NCBI RefSeq assembly: GCF_000010645.1
Contig: NC_011565.1
Span: forward strand, 62,001 to 126,000
DNA from: Candidatus Azobacteroides pseudotrichonymphae genomovar. CFP2
Lineage (GTDB): Bacteria > Bacteroidota > Bacteroidia > Bacteroidales > Azobacteroidaceae
Reading direction: 5' to 3'
Length of the DNA: 64,000 nucleotides
This document shows positions 19,063-27,293 of the stretch, piece after piece. The position numbers and the translations under genes are program-made. Positions within the stretch are counted from its first letter, which is position 1. Each line of letters opens with the position of its first letter. Below the pieces are notes generated by a model. The model was not told the origin of the DNA and searched no databases. It saw only the letters and a list, made by a program, of their open reading frames with translations.

Positions 19063-20976
19063 TTACAAAAAAAAACCCCATATCGTTATCAATGTTAAAC
19101 CTGAAATAAATATCCACATATAAAATTGTACATGACCAGACTGCAATCCTTTTACAGATAATGAAAATCTCTGTATTGTCCAGGCTAAACCATTCATACT
19201 CCAGTCAATGATATGACGATCAAACCATTTGACAGATTCACAAATAAATTGAAAAATCACCCTTTTTGTCATCCACATCCAAATTTCATCCCAATAAAAT
19301 TTGTGTAATATCAATTTATAAAGAACACCACAAAATTGAGCAATTTTAGCAGGTCTACCACTATCTTTCAAATACAAAAATGCTGCTATTCCAATACCAA
19401 ACACAGCTATCATAACACTCATAGAAGCAACTGTCCAATTAATATGCGTATGCAACGAAATATTATCACTGCTAACAAAATTAGCAAACGGTATTAAACC
19501 ACCAAATACAGAAAAAACACTTAATATAACTAAGGGGAATATCATCAAAAATGGTGATTCATGCGATGCATGATATATATCATACTTTTTCTCACCATTC
19601 CAAAAAATACAGAAATACAAACGAAACATATAAAATGCTGTCAATCCAGCAACAACCCACAATATCCAAAAGATAATCGGTTGATAATGAAGCGTGGCCA
19701 CTAATACCTCATCTTTACTATAAAAACCAGAAAAAGGAGGAATACCCGCAATAGCTAAACAAGCTATTAAAAAAGTAATATTGGTTATAGGCATATACTT
19801 ATGTAAACCACACATATTATTCATTTCATTACTATTCACCACATGGATTACTGAACCAGCTCCCAAAAATAATAAAGCTTTAAAAAAAGCATGAGTAAAA
19901 AGATGAAACATAGAAGCCGTATAACCCAAACCTTCATATCCACCATATTTCGATACACCCAAAGCAGCCATCATATAGGAAATTTGCGAAATAGTTGAAA
20001 ATGCTAATACACGTTTTATATCAGTTTGAACAACAGCAATAATTGCTGTAAAAAAAGATGTAAAAGCTCCTACGAAAGCTATCATTTTTAACACACTGGG
20101 AGCGGCAAAAAAATAAACAGGAAACAATCTCGTAATCAAATACACACCTGCCACTACCATTGTTGCTGCATGAATTAAAGCCGAAACAGGAGTTGGACCC
20201 TCCATTGCATCAGGCAACCAAATATGTAATGGGAACATTGCCGATTTACCAGCTCCACCCATAAAAATTAAAGCTAAAGCCCAAACAGAAACAGATAATC
20301 CCAAGAATGTTCTGCCTGCTGTAGAAGCAGTTACCAATACAGCATTATTAGCTGTCAATGCTCTGAAATCAAATGTCCTCGTATAATAAGAAAGAATTAA
20401 TATGCCTATCAAAAAACCCAAATCAGCAAAACGAGTAACAATAAATGCTTTTTTACTTGCAGCTACTGCTGAAGGCTTGATATAATAAAACCCTATCAAC
20501 AAATAAGAACTTACCCCTACCAATTCCCAAAAAATGTACATTTGAAAAATATTGGTAGCCACTACCAAACCCAACATTGAAAAACTAAATAATGAAAGAA
20601 AAGCATAATATCGTTGAAATCCAATTTCACCTTTCATATAACCCAAACTATAAATATGGACCATCAATGACACAGTTGTAATCACTACTAACATCATTAC
20701 GGAAATAGGGTCTAATAAGACTCCTAAATTAATGTGCATTTCCCCCATAAAATGAAGCCACTGAAAATCCAACGGAACAATTTCTTTCCATACTCCTTCC
20801 CCTTTTTTCCCTATTCGAAAAAAGTACTGATAAGCCATCACATAAGCTGTAAAAGTACAAATACTCATTCCTCCTGTTCCAATAATTCCAGATATATTCG
20901 ACTTTAAGTTCGTTCCCAACAATCCTAATACAAAAAAAAGGACAAAAGGAACTATTATAATTAACAAACTGGACAT
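19063..20976 (-). CDS. nuoL: NADH-quinone oxidoreductase subunit L
   Basis: 637 residues, full length, including the C-terminal lateral helix that runs along the membrane arm. The ion-pair glutamate is in FWELVGVSSYLLIG. The half-channel lysine is in GAGKSAMFPLHIWLPDAMEG, and PVSALIHAATMVVAGVYLI follows. It is the distal proton-pumping subunit of complex I. nuoK normally precedes it, but upstream to 21241 there is only 265 bases of gene-free DNA. Other nuo genes must lie elsewhere, or the complex is partial. Confidence 0.94.
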   Translation of the reverse strand: MSSLLIIIVPFVLFFVLGLLGTNLKSNISGIIGTGGMSICTFTAYVMAYQYFFRIGKKGEGVWKEIVPLDFQWLHFMGEMHINLGVLLDPISVMMLVVITTVSLMVHIYSLGYMKGEIGFQRYYAFLSLFSFSMLGLVVATNIFQMYIFWELVGVSSYLLIGFYYIKPSAVAASKKAFIVTRFADLGFLIGILILSYYTRTFDFRALTANNAVLVTASTAGRTFLGLSVSVWALALIFMGGAGKSAMFPLHIWLPDAMEGPTPVSALIHAATMVVAGVYLITRLFPVYFFAAPSVLKMIAFVGAFTSFFTAIIAVVQTDIKRVLAFSTISQISYMMAALGVSKYGGYEGLGYTASMFHLFTHAFFKALLFLGAGSVIHVVNSNEMNNMCGLHKYMPITNITFLIACLAIAGIPPFSGFYSKDEVLVATLHYQPIIFWILWVVAGLTAFYMFRLYFCIFWNGEKKYDIYHASHESPFLMIFPLVILSVFSVFGGLIPFANFVSSDNISLHTHINWTVASMSVMIAVFGIGIAAFLYLKDSGRPAKIAQFCGVLYKLILHKFYWDEIWMWMTKRVIFQFICESVKWFDRHIIDWSMNGLAWTIQRFSLSVKGLQSGHVQFYMWIFISGLTLITIWGFFL

Positions 20977-21241
20977 GATATTTACTCGCTTTTTATTTTA
21001 TACATAACACTAACTTACATATTTCATTATTATAAATTCCTCATTGAAATATGTAGCGTTACATGCTAATTTATATCTTAATGGTAAATAAGAACACAAT
21101 CTTCAGAAGATATAAAAAATAAATATCTCCTCTTAATTAACTTTAATCTCTTACTCAATATTAACTTTTCTATTTTTATCTCATATAAATTCGATAGAGA
21201 TCAAACTAACAAGATTAATGCTCCTCTATTCATAGAATAAC

Positions 21242-21607
21242 TTATTTAAGATATTCAATTTTCCCCTCTTTATTCAATCTATTCCAGTCAACCTCCCGAA
21301 TATAACCATACCACCAATCACCATGGACATCCTTATTGGAAAGCATCAACCAATCTCTTTGCTTGTAATCCCATCCCTCAATGTAAAATGTCGTAGATTG
21401 ACCCGAGGACTCAAACGTATAAAACTTTTTCTTGCTAGAAGCAAAATTGTATGAGTGCTCAACAATATCAACCCAATTATCATAATATGGATCCTGCCAT
21501 CTACATTCCCCATTGAAGCTAATTATAGTTTGCCTAAAACCTTCTTTATTCATCGAATAACAAAAAAAGCCCATAGTCAATAATAATAACGTCATCAAAC
21601 TTTTCAT
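21242..21607 (-). CDS. Small exported protein of unknown function
   Basis: 121 residues. An N-terminal signal peptide (MKSLMTLLLLTMGFFCYS) with a cysteine at 16 could be a type I or a lipoprotein-like signal. The mature part is rich in W, Y and charged residues (WVDIVEHSYNF, YIEGWDYKQRDWLML, DWWYGYIREVDWNRL). I do not recognise the family. It has a full Shine-Dalgarno sequence, AAGGAGGT, about seven bases before the ATG, rare in this window. Its flanks are gene-free. It may be a secreted or surface protein facing the host. Confidence 0.65.
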   Translation of the reverse strand: MKSLMTLLLLTMGFFCYSMNKEGFRQTIISFNGECRWQDPYYDNWVDIVEHSYNFASSKKKFYTFESSGQSTTFYIEGWDYKQRDWLMLSNKDVHGDWWYGYIREVDWNRLNKEGKIEYLK

Positions 21608-21610
21608 TTA

Positions 21611-21622
21611 TCTACCTCCTTA
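21611..21622 (-). promoter_or_regulatory. Strong Shine-Dalgarno site
   Basis: The minus strand reads AAGGAGGTAGATAAATG. Eight bases match the 16S anti-SD, with about six bases to the ATG. Most genes in the window have no such site, which fits the phylum, so this one likely marks high or special translation. Confidence 0.6.
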
Positions 21623-22040
21623 CTTATTATAATTTTTTCGTTTAAGTTCCTTTAGTACATTTATCTACACCTACCACTGAATTATCTATAAATCGTATAT
21701 TTTTTATATAAATCAATCCTCTGTATCAGTAACTTCTTTAAGAAAGAAGACTATTATAAATCTCTATCTCCAAAATAGTTGATAAAAAATAACATTCCCC
21801 ATTGCTTGACATGTCTATAAAAACATCTAATCACACCCACCATACCCATAATCCAACAACACTCGCCTTCCAATCCACATCTTAACACAATATCAGCGAA
21901 GCAATAATTCAAGGCACACAAAAAAAATCACAAAACCATATATGAGACATATAATTTGAATTCAAATAACCCCCCTATCCCAAGTTTATCATCCTCCTAA
22001 ACTAGGAACTACAATCAAGTAATTATTATATTATGCTTTT
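21623..22040. other. Gene-free spacer
   Basis: About 420 bases between the exported protein gene and the permease. AT-rich; no supportable gene or strong hairpin is visible. Confidence 0.5.
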
Positions 22041-23327
22041 TTAAACAGGGATATCTTTATTTACATTTTTGCTACCAAACAATGCATAATAAAATAGATA
22101 CACAAGACCAGCAAGAGGTAGACAATAAGAAATCATATAGTTCTTATCAGTAAGATCTACAATTCCATTCTGTATCAATGGAATAATACCACCACCCATT
22201 ACCATCATCATATAAATACCCGAAGCTGTAGTAACGTACTTTCCTAACCCTTCAATAGCCAAATTAAAAATACTTCCCCACATCACCGATGTACAAAAGC
22301 CCACTAATACGAGAAATAATGCACTAATAGGTACTCCTTGCAAACCAAAAGCAGAACCAGTAAAAACAGGCATTTTAATCTTTTCTGAATCAGCTATAGA
22401 AATAGCTGTTAAAATCAAAAAAATAGCAATACCAGAAGCAACTGCTAATAATGTTTTACTGGAAACTTTATTAGCAATACTCGTCCCAAATAAACGTCCA
22501 ATTAACATCAAAAACCAGTAAGTACCTGCAACTGTCCCTGCAGCAGCAGGTGGTAACGAACCTCCTTCTCGAGACTCTAAAAAGAATTTCATAGTACCTG
22601 GTATTCCGACTTCAATACCTACATATACAAATATCCCTACTGCTCCTAACACAAAATGACGGAATGACCATGCACTATACTTTGAAGATATATCTCCCAC
22701 TTTTTTATCAATAGCAGGTTCCGGAATATCAACAGTATACAAAACAACGCCTACAAATGCAAAAACACTCATGCCAATAAATAAAACTGGATTTACATTA
22801 GAAAATGTAGTCCCTTTAGTTATTTCGCCAATCAGAGCCCCTACTAATATCGGAGCAAGCGTTGCCAAACAAGAATTACAAACACCTCCTGCTTGCAGAA
22901 GAGTACTTCCTTTTTTTCCACCGCCTCCCATTTCATTCAACATCGGATTGGCAACTGTATTCAACATACACATAGAAAAGCCAGCTACAAATGCACCCAG
23001 GAGATAGATAATAAAACCCAAATTCCCATTAGTTTTACCAGAAACAAATTGGATGCTTATACCCAAAAAGCCAACTATAATAGCACAAAGAGCCGTTTTT
23101 TTATAACCAACCTTTTCTAACAATTTTCCGGCTGGAATACCTATAAATGCATAAGCAGCAAAATTCATAAGATTTCCCAACATCCCCAAAAAGTTTGAAT
23201 TTTCGTATTGATTTTTCCAAATAGTTCCTACCGGAGCTGCCAAATTAGTTACAAAGCCAATCATTCCTAAAAGAGTAATCATCATAATAATAGCAATCAC
23301 ATTGCTATTTTTCTTTTCCGTTGACAT
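22041..23327 (-). CDS. Sugar:proton symporter, FucP/GlcP (FHS) family
   Basis: 428 residues with 12 predicted membrane segments, an MFS fold. Features typical of the fucose-glucose-galactose symporter subfamily are present: GIPAGKLLEKVGYKKTAL in loop 2-3, NTVANPMLNEMGGGGKKGSTL in the middle, and SVMWGSIFNLAIEGLGKYV near the C-terminus. It imports a hexose by proton symport; the exact sugar (glucose, galactose or fucose) cannot be read from sequence alone. It fits uptake of sugars derived from host cellulose breakdown. It has its own spacer, with secG 84 bases upstream on the same strand. Confidence 0.85.
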   Translation of the reverse strand: MSTEKKNSNVIAIIMMITLLGMIGFVTNLAAPVGTIWKNQYENSNFLGMLGNLMNFAAYAFIGIPAGKLLEKVGYKKTALCAIIVGFLGISIQFVSGKTNGNLGFIIYLLGAFVAGFSMCMLNTVANPMLNEMGGGGKKGSTLLQAGGVCNSCLATLAPILVGALIGEITKGTTFSNVNPVLFIGMSVFAFVGVVLYTVDIPEPAIDKKVGDISSKYSAWSFRHFVLGAVGIFVYVGIEVGIPGTMKFFLESREGGSLPPAAAGTVAGTYWFLMLIGRLFGTSIANKVSSKTLLAVASGIAIFLILTAISIADSEKIKMPVFTGSAFGLQGVPISALFLVLVGFCTSVMWGSIFNLAIEGLGKYVTTASGIYMMMVMGGGIIPLIQNGIVDLTDKNYMISYCLPLAGLVYLFYYALFGSKNVNKDIPV

Positions 23328-23411
23328 GACAAATCTTAGATTAAAAGTTAAAAACTAAAATAGTATATAAACAAAAAAACAAGAGAAAAATCTTCCCTTC
23401 TCTCAATCTCT

Positions 23412-23741
23412 TTATTCCTTCATAATAGGTATTGGAAGTACATTTTCATTTTGTTCTTGTTGTTGAGGAATAGTTTCCAGAATATCCTCCTTGATAATAG
23501 AATCTTCTAAAGGGCTCTGATGTGACATAATCACCGATGCAAGAATACATAATACAATAAATGAACCCGCCAACCACCATGTAATTTTTTCAAATAAATC
23601 CGTAGTTTTACGAACACCCATTACCTGATTGGCAGAAGTAAATCCAGATGCCAATCCACCCCCCTTGGAATTTTGTACAACAACAACAAATATCAACAAA
23701 ATAGCAACAATTACAACAAGAACTACAACAAAAGTGCACAT
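23412..23741 (-). CDS. secG: Protein translocase subunit SecG
   Basis: 109 residues with two membrane segments (about 4-22 and 54-70). The loop motif VVVQNSKGGGLASGFTSANQVMGVRKTTD is diagnostic for Bacteroidetes SecG; the part quoted exceeds no motif, and its key residues are QNSKGGGL and GVRKTTD. A short acidic/Gln-rich tail follows. SecG assists SecYE during post-translational export. secY is at 33917. Confidence 0.92.
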   Translation of the reverse strand: MCTFVVVLVVIVAILLIFVVVVQNSKGGGLASGFTSANQVMGVRKTTDLFEKITWWLAGSFIVLCILASVIMSHQSPLEDSIIKEDILETIPQQQEQNENVLPIPIMKE

Positions 23742-24184
23742 AATCTACATTTATAACGAATGAATACTCTTTCCAAGAGTGTAATCTGTACACTTGTACA
23801 GTTTTACAAACAAAAATTTTTACGGATAACGCAAATAAAATCTTTCAATTACAGACTTGATTGGATTTAAAGAAAACACACTAAATACCCAAAACTTTCT
23901 CACATTTTTTTCCATTTAAAATAAGCCTAACTAATTTCTTCAAAGAAGAAATTAGCACCCTCTTTAATTACCTAAATAATAAAATCTAAATAACAAAGAG
24001 AAAAACTTATTACTTGAAACACTTTCGCCCTTTAGTACTCAAATTCATACCCATACCCACTATTTTTTCGAAGTCTTTTCTCCAAAAAGAACACTTATTA
24101 CAATACCTTAATAACACAAAGCAACTTCCATAAAAGAAGAAGACAATAACCCATCATAATTCCGCACTCCATTAAAATGATCAC
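23742..24184. other. Gene-free spacer
   Basis: About 440 bases between murF and secG. No supportable gene. A hairpin next to murF is listed separately. Confidence 0.5.
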
Positions 24185-24204
24185 ACTCTCTCTTAGAGAG
24201 AGAC
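24185..24204 (-). terminator. Putative terminator after murF
   Basis: About 25 bases after the murF stop, the minus strand has GGTCTCTCTCTAAGAGAGAG, a 7-8 bp stem of TCTCTCT and AGAGAGA with a tiny loop, followed by TGTGATCATTTT. The T tract is interrupted, so strength is uncertain. Confidence 0.4.
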
Positions 24205-24227
24205 CAGCTCGCACAAATTGCACAAAA

Positions 24228-25520
24228 TTACAAATAATGGAAAATTTTTTCTAACTGATTGTTTCTTGAACCTTTGATTAGAATATGATATCCCTCGACA
24301 GATGTCATTCTCAAATATTCTAAACAATCTTCTGTTTGACGGAACAACTTCCATCCGGAACAAGGCAACAAACATTCCTCGAAATTTCTTCCTATCAAAA
24401 ATACCTTATCCACCTTTGATCCCCAAAGACTATTCAATACTTTTTGATGTTCTTCCTTGCTATAGCTACCCAATTCTCCCATCTCGCCCAAGATAACCAT
24501 TTTTGGCGAGATACGCAATTTATAAAAATTATCTAATGCAACTCGCATGCTATCAGGATTAGCATTATAAGCATCTACGATTAAATTATTCTTCTTAGTT
24601 TTACAATTTTGCGAACGATTATTAATTGGAATATAGTTAGCTATAACAACATTAATTCTATAATCTTCCACACCAAAATAATTGGCAACACAGATAGATG
24701 CCAAAATATTTTCAAGATTATAACCACCCACAAAATGAGTAACAATTTTGTTCTTATTACTGTTCTTACTCCATTCCAAAACTAAAGTTGGATCAAATCC
24801 AATCATTCGTCCATAAACAAAAGCTTTAGAAGTAGTACCATAGTAAATTACAGAAAATGAATTATACCACTCTTTTAATATTAAATTATCTAAATTGGCA
24901 AAAACCACCCCCCCTTTATCACGAATAAAATCATATAACTCTGTCTTTGCCTTAACGACTCCATCAAGAGAGCCAAATCCTTCTAAATGAGCTTTACCTA
25001 CATTAGTAATTATACCGTAATCAGGTTCTGCGATCTGACAAAGCATTCGTATTTCATTTACATGACTTGCTCCCATCTCAATAACTGCAAATTGATGTTC
25101 TGAATTTAACCGTAATAAAGTCAAAGGAACTCCGATATAATTATTCAAATTTTCTTGAGTATAAAGAGTTTTATATTTAGAAGACAAAACCGTTGCTATC
25201 AACTCTTTAGTAGTCGTTTTCCCATTCGTCCCAGTTATAGCAATTATTTTTGCATTCATTAGTTTGCGATGATAATTTGCCAAAGACTGTAAAGTTTGAA
25301 GAACATTTCCCACTTTAATAATTCGTTCATTTTCCGGCAAATCATTTCTATCACCTACTGCATAAATTGCTCCTGACATAAGAGCTTCCATAATGTAATC
25401 ATTACCATCAAATTTTTCTCCTCTCAAAGCAAAAAAAAGAGAATTAGTCGGACAAATACGACTATTTGTTGTAATAATTGGATATTGTCTAAATATCTGA
25501 TACAATAATTCTATATTCAC
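24228..25520 (-). CDS. murF: UDP-N-acetylmuramoyl-tripeptide--D-alanyl-D-alanine ligase
   Basis: 430 residues with a GTG start; no in-frame ATG lies upstream, and MNIELLYQIFRQYPIITTNSR matches the family start. The N-terminal substrate domain has TNSRICPTNSLFFALRGEKFDGN. The ATP loop is ITGTNGKTTTKE, and the carbamylated-lysine and C-terminal regions follow (NNLIVDAYNANPDSMRVAL, LGEMGELG). MurF adds D-Ala-D-Ala, the last cytoplasmic step of peptidoglycan precursor synthesis. With PBP1A nearby it shows that the cell makes a wall. Folate gene folP is divergent. Confidence 0.95.
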   Translation of the reverse strand: MNIELLYQIFRQYPIITTNSRICPTNSLFFALRGEKFDGNDYIMEALMSGAIYAVGDRNDLPENERIIKVGNVLQTLQSLANYHRKLMNAKIIAITGTNGKTTTKELIATVLSSKYKTLYTQENLNNYIGVPLTLLRLNSEHQFAVIEMGASHVNEIRMLCQIAEPDYGIITNVGKAHLEGFGSLDGVVKAKTELYDFIRDKGGVVFANLDNLILKEWYNSFSVIYYGTTSKAFVYGRMIGFDPTLVLEWSKNSNKNKIVTHFVGGYNLENILASICVANYFGVEDYRINVVIANYIPINNRSQNCKTKKNNLIVDAYNANPDSMRVALDNFYKLRISPKMVILGEMGELGSYSKEEHQKVLNSLWGSKVDKVFLIGRNFEECLLPCSGWKLFRQTEDCLEYLRMTSVEGYHILIKGSRNNQLEKIFHYL

Positions 25521-25643
25521 TCTTGAGTTAGATGTTAAATCGGATTCAAACCAAATATTTATAACAAAATTTTTAATTCATAAATTATCTATTTCATTAG
25601 AATGAAATAGATATCTGCATATATTATATATCCATTACTTATC

Positions 25644-26498
25644 ATGACAAGTATACAAAAAATTTATTTTCGAACTATGATAACAAATAGCAAACAAATA
25701 ATCGACAAAAAAGTTATGGGCATTTTGAATGTTACACCCGATTCATTTTTTGTTAAAAGTAGAAAACAAGTTGAAAAAGAAATAGTGGAAAGAGTAATTC
25801 AGATTGTGGAAGAAGGAGCATATATTATTGATGTGGGAGGATATTCTTCTCGTCCTAATGCTTTATTCGTCAGTGAGGAAGAAGAAACAAAACGTCTACA
25901 GTTTAGTTTAAAAATTCTTTTTCGAGAACTGCCCAATGCCATAGTTTCAATTGATACTTTTCGTTCCAAAATAGTAAGAAAGTGTACGGAAAAATTTAGA
26001 ATTTCCATTATAAACGATATTTCAGCAGGTGAGTTAGATACAAAAATGCCTGAAGTTGTAGCCGAACTAAAAGTTATCTATCTTATTATGCATATGAGAG
26101 GAACTCCACAAACCATGATGAAGTGTACTCAATACAATTATTTATTACCAGAAATTTTATCATATTTCGAAAAAAAAATCAATTTTTTGCATCAAAAGGG
26201 GATATATGACATTTGGATAGACCCAGGATTTGGTTTTAGTAAAACAACTAGCCAAAATTATGAAATTCTAAGCCAATTAAATCTATTCAGCATATTTAAT
26301 CTACCTATTGTAGCAGGTCTTTCACGTAAAACAATGATACGAGAGACAATAGGTGTTACAACGGAAAATGCTTTAAATGGTACAACAGCATTAAACATGT
26401 TTGCACTGACACAAGGAGTTAACATTTTGAGAGTTCATGATGTAAAAGAAGCTGTCCAAACAATTCAATTATACAACCAAATACAACAATATGATTAA
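25644..26498 (+). CDS. folP: Dihydropteroate synthase
   Basis: 284 residues. TIM-barrel motifs: KVMGILNVTPDSFF near 24-37, IDVGGYSSRPNA, IVSIDTFRS, IINDISAG, MHMRGTPQTM, WIDPGFGF and VAGLSRKTM. It joins hydroxymethyl-dihydropterin diphosphate to p-aminobenzoate. The ATG at 25644 was chosen because about 24 residues before the KVMGILN motif match relatives; an ATG 11 codons later is possible. It overlaps cdaA by eight bases, showing co-transcription, an arrangement common in Bacteroidetes. folB is at 13293. Confidence 0.95.
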   Translation: MTSIQKIYFRTMITNSKQIIDKKVMGILNVTPDSFFVKSRKQVEKEIVERVIQIVEEGAYIIDVGGYSSRPNALFVSEEEETKRLQFSLKILFRELPNAIVSIDTFRSKIVRKCTEKFRISIINDISAGELDTKMPEVVAELKVIYLIMHMRGTPQTMMKCTQYNYLLPEILSYFEKKINFLHQKGIYDIWIDPGFGFSKTTSQNYEILSQLNLFSIFNLPIVAGLSRKTMIRETIGVTTENALNGTTALNMFALTQGVNILRVHDVKEAVQTIQLYNQIQQYD

Positions 26499-27255
26499 TC
26501 CAAAAAATATAAAAGATGTAGTAGACATTATTTTAGTTGTTTTTTTTACTTACAAAACTTATCATTCAATAAAAAAAACAGGAGCTATTACTATTTTTAC
26601 AGGAGTCTTAGCTTTCGTTATCCTTTGGATATTGGTATCTCAAATATTACAAATGCACTTCATGGGTAGTATTTTAGATAAATTCATCAACGTTGGAGTT
26701 ATTCTATTGACTATTGTTTTTCAAAAAGAAATTCGAGAATTCCTTCAAAATTTGGGTTCTAATAGAGGGATAAAAATTTTGGTTAAATTATTCAAACCTT
26801 CAAGCGTACAAAATGATATTTCTTACATTAAATCAATTGCAGGGGCTTTAGCTAACTTAGCAAAAAGAAAAGAAGGAGCATTAATTGCTATTCAACAAGA
26901 TATATTATTAAGTTCCTTCATAAAAACCGGAGAAAATATAGACGCTAATATCAATACTCTTTTGATAGAAAACATATTTTTTAAAAATAGCCCCTTACAC
27001 GATGGAGCAATAATCATTGCAGGGGAAAGAATCATCTCTGCAGCATGCATTTTACCTGTTTCTCAAAATCAAGATATTCCTTCCTCCTATGGGTTACGTC
27101 ATCGATCAGCATTGGGGCTAAGTGAACAAACTGATGCTAAAATCATTATTATTTCCGAAGAAACTGGAAAAATTTCTTTAGCTCACAAAGGACACTTATA
27201 TACTGACATATCAACAGAAGAATTGCAAGAAATGCTAATAAGAGTTAGTAATTAA
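26491..27255 (+). CDS. cdaA: Diadenylate cyclase CdaA
   Basis: 254 residues. Three membrane segments at the N-terminus (about 10-75) anchor a DAC domain with the catalytic SPLHDGAIII motif and GLRHRSALGLSE. It makes the second messenger c-di-AMP from two ATP. In related bacteria c-di-AMP controls potassium uptake, osmolarity and wall stability. The overlap with folP suggests joint expression. No c-di-AMP hydrolase is visible in this window. Confidence 0.94.
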   Translation: MINPKNIKDVVDIILVVFFTYKTYHSIKKTGAITIFTGVLAFVILWILVSQILQMHFMGSILDKFINVGVILLTIVFQKEIREFLQNLGSNRGIKILVKLFKPSSVQNDISYIKSIAGALANLAKRKEGALIAIQQDILLSSFIKTGENIDANINTLLIENIFFKNSPLHDGAIIIAGERIISAACILPVSQNQDIPSSYGLRHRSALGLSEQTDAKIIIISEETGKISLAHKGHLYTDISTEELQEMLIRVSN

Positions 27256-27293
27256 AAAAATATCTTTTGTCATTCAATTGTACAAACTATCAT

